From Hirsutella rhossiliensis (Eukaryota; Ascomycota; Sordariomycetes; Hypocreales; Ophiocordycipitaceae), in contig NW_025408669.1 of the NCBI RefSeq assembly GCF_020360975.1, positions 5,022,001-5,086,000 of the forward strand: 64,000 nucleotides of DNA, written 5' to 3'. Shown here one piece after another: positions 12,100 through 23,262 of this stretch; position 1 is the stretch's first letter, and each line of letters begins with the position of its first letter. Both the position numbers and the translations under genes were made by a program. A model generated the notes under the pieces. That model was not told the origin of the DNA, ran no database searches, and was given only the letters and a program-made list of their open reading frames with translations.

Positions 12100-13250
12100 C
12101 GCCCTTCCCTAGACGGATAGGAAGTATCGTAGCTATCTTAGAAGCGATTAGAAGCGCGACGGCTAGCGAGAAGGACGAGGTTCTCGCTATACTAAGGGAG
12201 CCGTCTACGAGACCGGCTTTAACCCCTACGGCCTCCGTAACGCCGGTTATAGCGGCGATACTACCGACGAGGAAGCCGCTCCCTTAGCCGACTTAGGACG
12301 GTAAGCCGGAGTCCTTTTACTTCTTCCTTAGCCGGCTATAGATAAAGTTTATAACTAACGAGAAATAGGGCCTAAATAGCTATCGCGATATAGTATAGTA
12401 TTCGCTCCTCTATACGCTGCTAGAGCCCTAGATACGGCGGATCTCCGGATTCTAGGATAAGGGCGGCCCTAGGGGCAAACGCGACCTATAAGACTTCTTC
12501 TAATACCTTATATATACGTTCGGCAACGTATAGGAGCGGGAGAAGGCGTAAGATAGGCTATAGACCCTTAAGTAGAGAGACGGATAAACCTTTAGTAAAT
12601 TCCTTCCCGATTTTAAAGAGACGCTCTTATAAGTAGCGGGGACTATAGTATAGGAAGATAGCGCGAAGCTTATATAGCTATAGAATTCGATTACGCTGGC
12701 CCTATAGGAGCTACTTATCCCTATAATTATACTTACTAACTATAGCGAGTACGTAAGCCGGTTAATAAAGGTAGCTTAGGGCTATAAGTAGACGCTGCGT
12801 TTCTAGAAGCTCTATAAGCGTATACTATATAGCGGCAACGGGATTACTGCCCCTTTATAAGATAAATAACTAGCTATTAACACGGACGGGGACACCCTAA
12901 TATCGGCTACCCGCATGGACTAGGCTAAACGTAGTAAGAAGACGCCGTCGACTACCCCCTATACCGCCCCGCACTCTAAGTAGCGGGCGAAGTAAGTAAT
13001 AAGCGAGGAAATCGAGAAGAAGAAGGCTAACGGCCGCTACCTATATTACGGAGCATCTACGTACTTTATATTAAAATGCCCTTTCTTTTTAGCTAAGCGG
13101 CCTATAGCGGTTTAAGTAGCGAAGATAGAACCGCTCCTCGCCTTAGACGATAAGGAGGACTCCGCCCCCCTAGGCCTAGAGGAAAAAGAGTAGCTCCGGA
13201 GTAAAGACGGGCTCTAAAGCCTTAATTACTAGTATTAGTAAAGGAGAAGG
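12100..13250 (+). pseudogene. Ty3-B gag, RIP-destroyed
   Basis: Assigned by position between the 5' LTR and protease. A plus-strand frame with TAG/TAA-only interruptions runs through most of it, with charged Glu/Lys/Arg-rich stretches. No zinc knuckle was identified with certainty. The start codon is not recognisable, probably because ATG becomes ATA under RIP. Confidence 0.55.
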
Positions 13251-16200
13251 AAGAATTATCCGCCTATATAAAAGAGGAGCCTACTTTAATATAGGTTATA
13301 ATTAATAACTCCTTACCCGTTGCCGCCCTTATAGACGAGGGCTATTAGTACTACGCCGTAGTTAACGAGGCGCTTACGCGAGAGATATAAGTACTAGTAG
13401 AAAAGATCGCCCTAAGGCGAGTAAAGAGCGCCTTAGGCGCGATAGAGGGTACGGTAATTAAGGGCATTACGTAGCTAGCTATAGAGGTCGACGGTTACTA
13501 TAAGCTTATCGTAGCCTATATAATCCCCTAACTAGAGTTTCCCTTAATCCTCGGGAAACCTTAGTTATTATATATAGAGTTATACTTAGTTCTATACTAG
13601 AGGAAGCTATAGTTTAGGCCTATATAATAGTAGGTCCGCTATAACGATAGTTCTATAGGTATAGGACTAAGCGTGCGAGCTTTATACTTAGTATAAGAAG
13701 TCCTTACCTCTATCTTCGTAGGAACTATATAATAAGTAGAGCGGGGGCAAGGCCGGGCAGCGGCTAATATAGCGGTTTACGTAGTTAGCCTAGCGGATAT
13801 TAATAAGGCCCTCTAGATAAAGAAGCCGAAGTCGCCCTTTAAGCTACGGTAATAGATACTAGAGCGCTTTTACGACCTCCTACTACTATTTAAGGCCTAA
13901 GAAGCGGATAAGCTTAACCTATATAAGCTAGGGGTAGACTATAGGATCGTACTCTATACCGATAAGAAGGGGTAGGAACTACCTATACCGTTCGGACCGC
14001 TATATAGTATATTATACGTAGAGCTATTAGTACTAAAGAAGACGCTAAGGGACCTCTTAGATAAGGGTTTTATTTAAGTAAGTAGCTTTAAAGTAAGAGC
14101 GCCGGTCTTATTTATACGTAAACTAAGGGGCGGGATATAGTTCTATTATAACTATAGGGCTCTAAACGTAATTATAAGGCTAGACCGCTACCTTTTACCC
14201 TTAATCTCGGATACGCTCTATAACCTTTTAAAGGCGAAGTAGTTTATAAAGCTAAATATAAAATAGGCGTTTTATAAGGTATAGATCTTAAAGGGTAATA
14301 AGTAGAAGATAGCGTTCTATATACGCTATAGCTTATTTAAGTAGCTCGTAACGCCCTTTAGCCTCTTAGGAGCGCCCGCTACCCTCTAGCGTTATATTAA
14401 TAATATACTTTAGGACTTCCTTAATAAGTTCGCCTTTATATATATAGATAATATCCTTATCTATACGAGCGGCTCTTATAAGGACTATATATAGAAAGTA
14501 CGGAGGGTCCTAGAGCGCCTCTAACTTTATAGGCTCTACCTCGACCTAAATAAGTACGAATTCGGGGTTAAGAGGGTTAAGTACCTAAGCTTTATTATCT
14601 ATATAGGCGTAGGTATATAAGCGGACCCCGTAAAGATCTAGGCGATTCGGGACTAAGCTGCCCTAACTACGTAGATAGGCGTATAAAGCTTCCTTAGGTT
14701 CGCGAACTATTATAGGATATTTATTAGGGGCTTCTCCTATATTATAATACCCTTAAACGAGATTACTAGGAAGCGGACCGCCTTTCGCTAGGGGCCTATA
14801 TAGGAAGGAGCGTTCTATACGCTTAAGGACCTATTCTCTTAAGCCCTAGTACTACTTTAGTAGGACTTTAACCGGTCTATATTAATTAAAGCGGACTATA
14901 GCGGCTAGGCACTTAGAGGAACGCTCTCTTAAGAGGTAGACGGGCGGAAGTAACTAGTAGCGTTCTACTCCTATAAGCTAACCCTAGTAGAGCGGAATTA
15001 CGCTATTTATAATAAGGAGATACTAGCGATTATTAGCTACCTTAAGTAATAGTAAGCGGAGCTCTAGAGCTATAAGAGCTTTAAGGTTCTTATAGACTAT
15101 AGGAACCTTAAGTACTTTATAACTCGCTAGTACCTCTCGGAGCGGTAAGCCCGCTAAGCGGAGTATCTCTTACGCTTTAACTTCTTAATTAAGTACCGCC
15201 TTAGGCGGGACTCCGCGGTCCTAGACGCGCTTTCCTAAAAGGATTAAGACCGGCCGACGGGAGCGGACATCGAGGCCTAGGATCTATAGCTTATCCTATA
15301 GGAAGTACTACGGACTTATATAGGAGCTTCCCTAGTAGAGGGAGACGCGGTGCTAGCGAATAAGCTTCCCCTTACGCCCTTACCTCGGTCCGGCGAGGAG
15401 GGATAGACCGGCCTAAGGGCGCGCGCGGCGAGAGTATTTTAAGATAAGGCCCTTTAACGCTTATAGGATAGGATAGCGGCTCTAGACCGTACCTACGAGG
15501 GCGTGCGCCGTGCCGTTAAGTCTAGCGCTCGACGCCTAGATCTAAAGCTAAAGCTAAAGGTATAGGTAGCCGACTACTATATCGACCTACGAGGGCATCT
15601 ACGCTAGCGGGGGAGACTATAGGTACCGGGCGCACTATATACTATAGAAGCTAAGGAGAAGGAGGGACCGCTAGAGCTAAATAAATAGAACGAGCTTTAA
15701 GGGAGGCTAGTTTAACTTATCTATAACTCTAGCGTCGTAGGTCACCTAAGTAGATAAAGCATAGTAGTAGGCCTTATAAGGGACTTTTACTAGCCCCTCC
15801 TATAGTACTATATTTATTGCTTCCTCTATAACTACGATATCTACGGCTATATAAAGATCTAAAGGGTATAGCTTAAGGGGCTGCTTAAGTAGCTTCTAGT
15901 ACCCGACCGGTTCTATATATATATATAGATAGACTTTATAACGGACCTCCTACTTATAGAGGGCGGCAACCGCTATATATAAGTAATTAAGGACCGACTT
16001 AGTAAGTCTATAGTATTAGAGCTAATACCGTCTATAGATATAAAGTCCTACGTAGAGCGCTTCCTATAGTACTAGGCCTACTTATATAGCTAGTTAGCCT
16101 TTATTATAAGCGATAAGGGATCGAATTAAACTAGCTGCTTTTAATAGTACCTATACTAGCTACTTTAGATTATATAGCTACTTAGTACGGTATATTACTT

Positions 16201-17060
16201 ATAGACCGACGGAGGGCCTAAGAGGGTTAACTAAGAGGTATAGGCTTACTTATAGGCTATCGTAGCCTATAACTAAGTAGACTAAGACCGGTAGCTCCCT
16301 ATAGCTTAACTTACGTTAAATAGTAGACTATATACCTTTATTAAGATAGCCCCTTTTTTTATAATATATAGCTTCGAACTACCCTTACTAGTTCCCTTTA
16401 CCGTAGATATAGTAGCGGAGTAGTATAGTAATTCGTTATTAGAGGGCCGCGCCTCCGCGTTTATACGAAAGCTATAAGAGACTATAGATTATTACTAATC
16501 CGTAATAGCCGCCGCGGCGTAAGATTAAGAGCGGCACGCTAATAAGACTAAGGCCCTAGTAGATAGGTTCGCGGTAAGAGATAAGGTATAGCTAGACCTC
16601 CGTAACTATAGGTTAGCACGACTAAAGAAGAAGCTTAACTAGCTATACGTAAAGTTTATAGTATAAAGGGTTATTAGCTTATAGGTTATAGAGCTCGATA
16701 GTCTCTTAATAGGGGTCTATAATAAGATTAATATAGACCTCCTTTATAGAGCCTCCTTTAACCCGCTACCTAGATAAGAAGTAGCGGACGCTTAACCGCC
16801 TATAATTAAGGTAGAGGGAGAGGATACGTTTAAGGTTAAAGAGATATAGGCCGCGCGCTAGAAAAAGGTTAGTAAGGGGAAACGCTAGGAGGTCCTCGTT
16901 AAGTAGCGTAGGTATCTTAACCCTACGTAGGAACCTATATATAAGTTTATAGGAACTATAGCCCTCGATAAGTTTAAAGCCTTATTTAGAATAGTAGATA
17001 AGAACGATAGACTAGTAGACTACCGATAGTAGCTTAGGCTAAGACTATAAAGTAGGTAAA
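13251..17060 (+). pseudogene. Ty3-B pol: protease, RT, RNase H, integrase, chromodomain
   Basis: Protease: NSLPVAALIDEG near 13296-13335, where Asp-Ser/Thr-Gly is expected and the following Cys residues read Tyr. RT: YNYRALNVIIRLDRYLLPL (about 14143-14200) and FIYIDNILIYTSGS (about 14434-14475); the active site is YIDN, the second Asp changed to Asn. RT tail: SFLRFANYYRIFI at about 14690-14730. RNase H lies at about 14880-15230 and integrase at about 15700-16450. Near the C terminus EVLVK-stop-R-R-Y-L-N-P-T-stop-EP (about 16890-16945) matches a chromodomain, as in chromoviruses that use it to choose chromatin. In-frame stops are numerous and all are TAG/TAA. Confidence 0.85.
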
Positions 17061-17149
17061 GTAGAGTAGGTAGTTACGATAACGCGAGCGTAATTATATA
17101 AGCGGAGATAAAAATAGCGTTTATTTTAAGGTAGAGCCCTTAGACTACT

Positions 17150-17905
17150 TAGACCTACTCCTCGTCCTTATTATCGTCCTTATCCTTATCCTTATTATCC
17201 TCCTCTACCTTATTAGCGGCGGCGGCGCTCTCTAGGGCGCTTAGGCGGCCCTCTAAGCCCGCGAGCTAGTCGGCGGTAGCGGCGGCTCCGGGGGCTCTAG
17301 GGGCGGGGGGGGCCCGGCTAGTAGTAGCGGCGGGGGCGGCGGGCACGGCTAAGGGGACCGCCGATAGGGCGACGGAGGTAGTGTCCCTAGTACCGGGAGA
17401 GTTAATAGCGGAAGTAAAAGAGCTAGATAAGAGGAACTTACTTAAGGATAAGGCCCTAGCGCTCGAGGGCGCGGAGATTACGGTAGGCGGCGGCGGTAGC
17501 GGTAAGGCGCTTCTTAGTAGCCCCCCGTGCCTACCTATACGCGCCGGCCTTTTAAGCCGACGCCGTAGTAAGTAGGATAGGAGGCGCCGCCTTATAGGCG
17601 CGGCTAGCACGCGCGTACTAGTAATAACTACCGCTACGGCGGCGCCTAACTTAGTCGGCGTAGGGGAGCTCCTACGACGCGTACCGTATATAGGGGGCCG
17701 CGCGGGCGGCTCTAGCCTATACTTAGCGTTTATACTTTAAAAAGTTAGCGAAAAATAGCTACTACGCTCGCTAGGTAGCGGACTTACGGGGGTAGTAGTA
17801 GCGGAGGCGGGGGTAGAGGGGCCGGGCGTTACGGCCGGCGGCGGGGACGGCGTCGTTACCGGAAGGGCGACGTAAGGGCGGCTAGCGTAGTAGAGGTAGA
17901 GGCGG
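17150..17905 (-). pseudogene. Antisense open frame in the Ty3-B 3' region
   Basis: Lies between the chromodomain and the 3' LTR, opposite to the retroviral genes. From about 17905 down to 17160 on the minus strand I find only about three stops in some 250 codons, all TAA or TAG: one near 17735, one in TAD-stop-LAGLEGRLSALES (near 17270) and one at the end. Neighbouring Ty3-B genes have a stop every 10-20 codons. The N-terminal half is rich in Pro/Ala/Ser/Thr; the C-terminal part (LAGLEGRLSALESAAAANKV) looks helical and ends in a Lys/Asp/Glu tail (about 17160-17230). Function unknown. High GC alone opens frames on both strands, so coding status is uncertain. Confidence 0.45.
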
Positions 17906-18171
17906 CGGCGGTAGGCGCGGTCGCGGGGGCGCGGGCAGGAGCAGCGGCAGCGGCGGAGCCGTCGTCGGCCGTGCCTAGCACGGCGTCGACGAACGACTCC
18001 GTACGCTCCGAGAAGGAGGAAGTAAGGGAGGGGGAGGCAGATATATCTATCGCGGAAGTTAGTATTATAGATTACGGCCTCCCGCTCTATAGGGCGGAGA
18101 ACTTACTAGTAGAAGTTATTATTATTAGGGCTATTATTACTACTACGGCTATTACTATAAGCATACGTTAA
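17700..18171 (+). other. Plus-strand GC-rich open frame overlapping the antisense frame
   Basis: A competing reading of the same GC-rich DNA. The plus frame ending at 18171 stays open from about 17765: Gly/Arg-rich first, then Ala-rich, then a charged part (SVRSEKEEVREGEADISIAE, about 18000-18058) and IIDYGLPLYRAENLL. It could be a C-terminal extension gene, or simply the open shadow of the antisense frame. I cannot decide from one copy. Confidence 0.3.
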
Positions 18172-18606
18172 TAAGGTGGCCTATATAGCTAGGAATAAAC
18201 TAACGCCCTAGGTAGAGCGGAACTTACCTATTACTACTACTACTATAGTTAAAGAAGGAGGAGAAGGAAAGGAAGGAGGAAGGGGGGGATGCCGCCTTAT
18301 ATACCCCTAGGTAGAGGAGGCTACTTAAGGCCGAGGGGACGGGCAACCTAAGGCTTACGTAGGTCTAGGCCGGCCGCCGGCTACCTAGGGGTATATATAA
18401 TAGGTTGCGCCCCTATTTAAACGGCTAGCCGGCTAATAAGTATAGAGCCCGGTTCTAGCTACCCGGGCTAATAAGCGCGGGGATAATAGGGCTAGTAGGG
18501 CTAGCACGATTAATAGAAAAAGGTAGGGTAGAGCTAGCGGCACGGGCCCTATAGTATAGAAGCCGTTAATAGGGCAACGCCGCGCCGCGCTTAAGGGAGG
18601 GCATTA

Positions 18607-18792
18607 TATAAGAGTCTTTAACTATTATAGGTTATAGGCTTAGGCTACGGCCTAAGCCGTATAGTTATATACGGAGGGCCGGATCCTATATATATATATA
18701 TAGGCTAGCCGCGTATAGGAGAGCTCTATATAGCCTATTAATATTATCCTATAAACGGCACCTACGCGCACGCTTTTACCTACTCCGTAATA
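18607..18792 (+). repeat. Ty3-B 3' LTR
   Basis: 186 bp, the same length as the 5' LTR. Differences between the two copies are mostly CA/TG-type transitions. Followed by the TTATC duplication. Confidence 0.92.
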
Positions 18793-18797
18793 TTATC

Positions 18798-19740
18798 TTA
18801 GATAAAGGGTCCTTATTTATAAGTAAGTTCTAATTAAATCTTTATTTTATTTTATAAGTAAAATATAAGCTATTAATAGTATTTTACTTATAAACTAATA
18901 GGTAAATAAAATAAATAAACTAAGCTATATAGTACTACTTAAAATACTTTACTAACTTAAAATAAACTAACTAAGCGTTACTCTTATATATTACTTAATT
19001 TATATATAATAATATAAAGAATATAATAACTTGGTTATTGCTTAATAAAGCGTTAATAAGTTACTAACTAAACTTTTATATTAATATTAAGGACGATATT
19101 ATTTAAAAGGGGGTACTTAAAGTAAGAGTAAGAGTTACTAAGCTATAAGAGCTATAAAAAAGGCTTAAGGAAAACTAAAAAAAAAAGCTATTAAATTATA
19201 AGCGAAATACTACAATTTAAGGTACTAACTACTTATACTAAAAGTAAGAGACCTTATAGTATTATTAATAAAGAACTTATACCTTAAGAATAAAAAAAGA
19301 AAACTCTTACCTAAGTATATTAAACTATTTTAGGTCTTATAAGCTATTAAAAAGTAAGTATATTATCTTATACTCTTTAAGAAGTACTTATACCTTTATA
19401 ACGTTTTTTATATTAGTCTCTTAGAGCTATAAAAAGAGCGTAAAGGTACCTATAAAGATAGTAAAACCCTATTAATACTAGACTTAAAGGATAATAAAGG
19501 TAAATAAGAAGTTTAAGAGATTAAAAACTAAAAGAGATCTAAGGGTAATACCTTTTTTCTTATTAAATAGAAAGATTAGCTAGCTAAGTATAACTAATAG
19601 GTCGATACTAAAGATATAGTAAGTAGCTAAGACCTTATTAAAGAATATACTACTCGCTTAACTAAGAAAAAGAGGTATAAGACTAAGTAAGGTAAGGAAA
19701 CTTATTAGCGTAAGGTAATACTATTAAATTAGTAATAAAT
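18798..19740 (+). pseudogene. Ty3-A pol part 2: integrase C-terminal half and chromodomain
   Basis: Continues the frame broken by Ty3-B. GAT at 18801-18803 is the second catalytic Asp in L-D-K-G-S-L-F-I-S-K-F, the conserved integrase block. The C-terminal region contains a YNLRY segment near 19215, a beta-rich domain with KYIKLF-stop-VL near 19310-19345, NVFYISLLEL near 19400-19430, and a chromodomain-like EV-stop-EIKN followed by TFFLIKWKD at about 19510-19580. These match the GPY/F plus chromodomain order of chromoviruses. Stops are frequent, all TAG/TAA. Confidence 0.8.
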
Positions 19741-19929
19741 CCCTATTAAATCGTTATTAACTTATTAATATATTAGTATACTTAAACGTCTTATAACTAT
19801 ATATAAAATAATAAAATAGGAAAATAAAGGAAAACTATTTATACTACCTATTAAATATTATTAAGGAAAATAATACTAAACTATAACTTTATTAAGACCT
19901 TAATAATAAAGGAGAGAAAGATAGTTATA

Positions 19930-21470
19930 ACTAAATAAAAGAAAGATAAGACCTATTTATTACTTTTAACTACCCTTCCTTTTTACTAGTATAGTAGGAA
20001 CTAACTAAGGCGCCCCTTTTACTATACTAAATACCTTTAAAAATACTAGAACTACTTTATCCTCCGCTCCTTTCTTATCCTTTACGTTAAGACCTATCTT
20101 TATTAATATAGTACTTACCTTAGCCTTAGTAAATAGTAAGGCGTATTACTAAGAAGTATAGCCTATATTACTATTAATAAAGTAGAGTTTTAACTAAGAT
20201 TCCTAGGCTTAGTACTCTAAGCTTATATAAGCGATATTAAATAAGGGCGCTAGGTTAAAGTAAATAATAAGCTTATAACGCTTATTAATTAGCGTATAAT
20301 AGTTAGTACGCTTAACTTAATATATCGTTAAGCGGTTACTAATAAAAAGGTTAGATAAAAACTTATAATAGTAAACTTCTATATACTTATAGTCTTAAAG
20401 GACTTATAATAAGCTATCTTAGCGGTATTAAAAGCCTTAGCTAGATACTATACTATAATAGCGAGATAGCGCTAATTAGCCTCCTTAAAAATAAGTATAC
20501 TTACGTTTAAGCTATTATCCTTAGTATCTTTATTACTAGTCTTTAGCTTATTAAGCTTATATAGGTACTTAATAATAATAACTATATTAGCTTAGTTACT
20601 AAATATAAAAGTAATAGCTTTAAGAAAGACTAGCTTATTAATTATAATATTTAAAGTTAAAAAGAAACTTACTTAGTTATAGGTTATAGTATATTTATAG
20701 TACTACTTATAGTATATTAAGGAAACCCTTAAGAAAATATAGCTAATTAAAAGCACCTTAATAAGCTTAGGCTTAGTTATATTATACTCTTTAATAACTA
20801 TCTTAAAATAATATATATACTAAAGCTTATAAAAGATAACCTCTTAGGCTTTAACTAAGTAAGCTTTAGCCTTAAATTAAGTATACTTCTTTATAAGAGT
20901 GCGACTACTTTATACTACCGCTTAAGTGCCCTTATCTTTAGCGCTACTATTCTTAGGTTTATTAATAAAAAGAGTTAAATCGTAGCTATCTTTATTATTA
21001 CTATTATTATTATCTTAGCCCTTATTTAGCTAAGTATTAAGATAGCCTTAGCTCTTATTTAGCTAGGCCTTATTATTAATATTAGCTTAATTATTTTAAA
21101 GAGTAGCTTAAGCTATAATCTCTTATTAGCTAGAGCCGCCCTATTAAAATAAAGTAACTAGGTTATTAGTACTTACCTAAGAGCGCTTAAGTATAATCTC
21201 CTTACTAGTATTAGTATCGCTAATAAGGGTAATAGACTTATAAGTTTCTTAGCTTATAAAAGTAAGCTTATTAATAGTTAAAGTTAAGGTATTTAATAGG
21301 GTAATAAGGGCACGACCCTTACTAATATTAGGTCTTAAACTAAAAGTCTCTTAAAACTAAGATTCTCTTATACCTTTCTTAGCTTTTTTTACTAAAAGGG
21401 AACTAGCGTACTATAAGACTTCTAAGCTAATCGCTTATATTTTAAGGGCGAACCCGCTACTACTTACTCT
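19930..21470 (-). pseudogene. Antisense frame in the Ty3-A 3' region, unidentified protein
   Basis: Between the chromodomain end (about 19740) and the 3' LTR (21912). The minus strand gives a long frame with TAG/TAA-only interruptions, for example SLEVL-stop-YASSLLVKKAKKG (near 21410-21360), LRPNISKGRALITLLNTLTL (near 21335-21275) and YLYKLNKLKTSNKDTKDNSL (near 20565-20510). The plus strand of the same interval does not continue pol. No domain is recognised. It may be an antisense gene of the element or an independent nested sequence; I found no LTR, TIR or target duplication around it. The AT-rich part 21471-21911 upstream shows no frame. Confidence 0.45.
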
Positions 21471-21911
21471 TATATATAGTATAGGAAATTAATATTATAG
21501 TTTTTTATCTTCTTTAATATAAAAGGTATTATTATTAATAAATCTTTAATAAAAAGTAATATAAAAAGGTATAAAAGATTAATAAAAAAAAGGTATAAGG
21601 CTTTATAGTAATTATAAGTAAAAGAGTTAAAGAAGAAAAGAAAATAAAAAAAGTAAGAGATATATATATATACTTTTTATATTATAGCTTCGCGCTTAAT
21701 ATATAAGTAATACTATAATAGTTACTTAGTAGTAACTATTAATATAATAACTATTAATATTATAGAGTATAGACTAATATATACTTATCTAAGTATATAT
21801 ATAGAATATATAATTAAAACTACCTCTCTTCTTAACTAAATATATATAGTATAGTAAAAGTAATATATATTAAAAATATAGCTAAGATATTTATATAGAA
21901 AGGGAGATAAT

Positions 21912-22167
21912 TATAAGAGTACTATTAAAAGGTATAAGCTAATAAAGCACTTAGGTATATAGTACTAATATATTAGTAGGGTATTAGTAGGGAATTATAC
22001 CTACCTTACTTATATATTATAGACTACTTATTACTTTAATAAAAAAAGAGAAATCCTTTTTTTATAAGTTTTCGTCTTATAATAAGGAGAATATAATATA
22101 TATAGTATAGTTCTTTTAGCTATCTTTACTACCTAACTAATTATACTATAATATATATTCCCTTATA
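21912..22167 (+). repeat. Ty3-A 3' LTR
   Basis: 256 bp, preceded by a polypurine stretch (AGAAAGGGAGATAA) that would prime plus-strand synthesis, and more strongly AT-shifted than the 5' LTR. Confidence 0.8.
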
Positions 22168-22172
22168 AGCTT

Positions 22173-22617
22173 AGTTTATAAGGAGGGGAGATACGCGCTA
22201 TATATATATAAAAGGCTTAGGCTAAGGACTTAGTCGCCTTAGTTTAAACTAAACTAAAGTAAGGTAATTTTTAAGGATAGTATTAAACTATAAATAATTT
22301 ACTTACTATTAAGGGCTATAAAGGCTAAAGCGTTATAAGACCTAAGTTTAATTAAATTAAAGTACCTTATAATAATAGTAAAGGACTTTAATATCTATTA
22401 CCCGCTCTAAGATAAATATAATAAAACCTTAGATAGTATAATATAATTTATATAAGAGGTAATAAGACTATAACTTAAACTTACTACCTTAAAAAAGGAG
22501 TATATAAGATTCTTTTATAGTTAAAAGGATAGTACTATTAACCTAGCTTAAGTAATACTAAATACTAGGATATAGTATACTAAGCCTAACTTAAACCTAA
22601 CTAGGTTAAACTATACC
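22173..22617 (+). pseudogene. LINE-1 segment 1: endonuclease region of a Tad-like non-LTR element
   Basis: Apurinic endonuclease-like nickase that starts target-primed reverse transcription. The plus strand reads VKDFNIYYPL-stop-D at about 22378-22410, matching the conserved GDFNxHHPxW block, and later NLNLTRLNYTS at 22582-22617, matching the LDHTSDH catalytic block with His and Asp positions altered. The block is cut in the middle by Ty3-C: the reading continues at 36573 after the ATACC duplication. The N-terminal part of the endonuclease is missing or unrecognisable, so the element may be 5'-truncated or continue left of Ty3-A. ORF1 was not identified. Confidence 0.75.
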
Positions 22618-23073
22618 TATTACGACTACGGTTAGCGGGCCGTAGGAGAGCCGGCTACGTTTACGTAATAAAGCGGCTCGGAATAATAGTTAGGACAAGA
22701 AGTTACTTAGGCTTAGCTTACCTAGAGCGTACGTAAGCTAAGTAAGCCTTATATAAATAGATTACTATTTAAGAGTATAGCTTATAAGTAAGCTATAGTA
22801 AGCTACGAAGGGGATTATAGCTAGGACCGTAATCTAAGGACAGTCTCTATAGGTATATATAGCTACCTACTTTTACTCCTTTAAATAGATAGCTCTCTAG
22901 CTTTTTAATATAGATCTTTATTACGATTCTATCTTTAATTCTAATTACCTAGTTATAGTCTACGGTCTATAACCTCCGACTTATTACTAACGTAATATAC
23001 TTATTATTACTTAGACCACACCCTATTATATCTACTAATATAAACCCCTCGATAGGTTTATCCCTTAAGAATA

Positions 23074-23262
23074 TGTAACGGTCTCAACTGAGTGTGTTGA
23101 CAACTAGCTGAGCGACTGCGACGAGTATCCTAAAGCTAAGGAGAAAAGAAGAAGAAAAGAAAAGAAAGGAAAGCTCTCGAAGATGGCACGAGCTTATAAG
23201 CGGAGCTCCGGTGGGTCTTGTCGAGAGCGGAGCCGAGACCCTCACGGGCTCAGCCCGTTACA
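23074..23262 (-). repeat. Ty3-D 3' LTR
   Basis: 189 bp, TGTAACGGTC...CAGCCCGTTACA, ends forming a short inverted repeat (TGTAACGG / CCGTTACA). No difference from 28603-28791 was seen. Confidence 0.95.

Larger units (their letters stand above)
11842..18792 (+). mobile_element. Ty3-B: complete RIPed chromovirus inserted in Ty3-A integrase
   Basis: Length 6951 bp with 186-bp LTRs and an exact TTATC duplication (11837-11841, 18793-18797). Removing the element and one TTATC restores the Ty3-A integrase frame (ATC-TTA-GAT-AAA-GGG, matching the conserved [I]SDxG block), which confirms the boundaries. Plus-strand order: gag, protease, RT, RNase H, integrase, chromodomain. GC content is high because CpG is retained while CpA/TpG are lost. 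A polypurine stretch (AAGGGAGGGC) precedes the 3' LTR. About 1.5 kb of extra sequence lies between the chromodomain and the 3' LTR. Confidence 0.93.
6532..22167 (+). mobile_element. Ty3-A: RIPed Ty3/gypsy chromovirus with nested insertions
   Basis: Bounded by 257/256-bp direct repeats and by AGCCT (6527-6531) versus AGCTT (22168-22172), four of five bases. Domains run on the plus strand: gag with zinc knuckle, RT, RNase H, integrase, chromodomain. Ty3-B is inserted in integrase at 11841/18798 and solo LTR Y in the RNase H region. Without Ty3-B the element would be about 8.7 kb, longer than a simple chromovirus because of a 2.2-kb 3' region that carries a minus-strand frame. RIP is extreme: stops occur every few codons and the RT active site is destroyed. 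Confidence 0.85.

Noticed and set aside
22178..22200. AAGGAGGGGAGATACGCGC right of Ty3-A as a second polypurine tract and LTR start
   Set aside because: It resembles the Ty3-C tract, but no LTR copy follows and the LINE reading soon begins.
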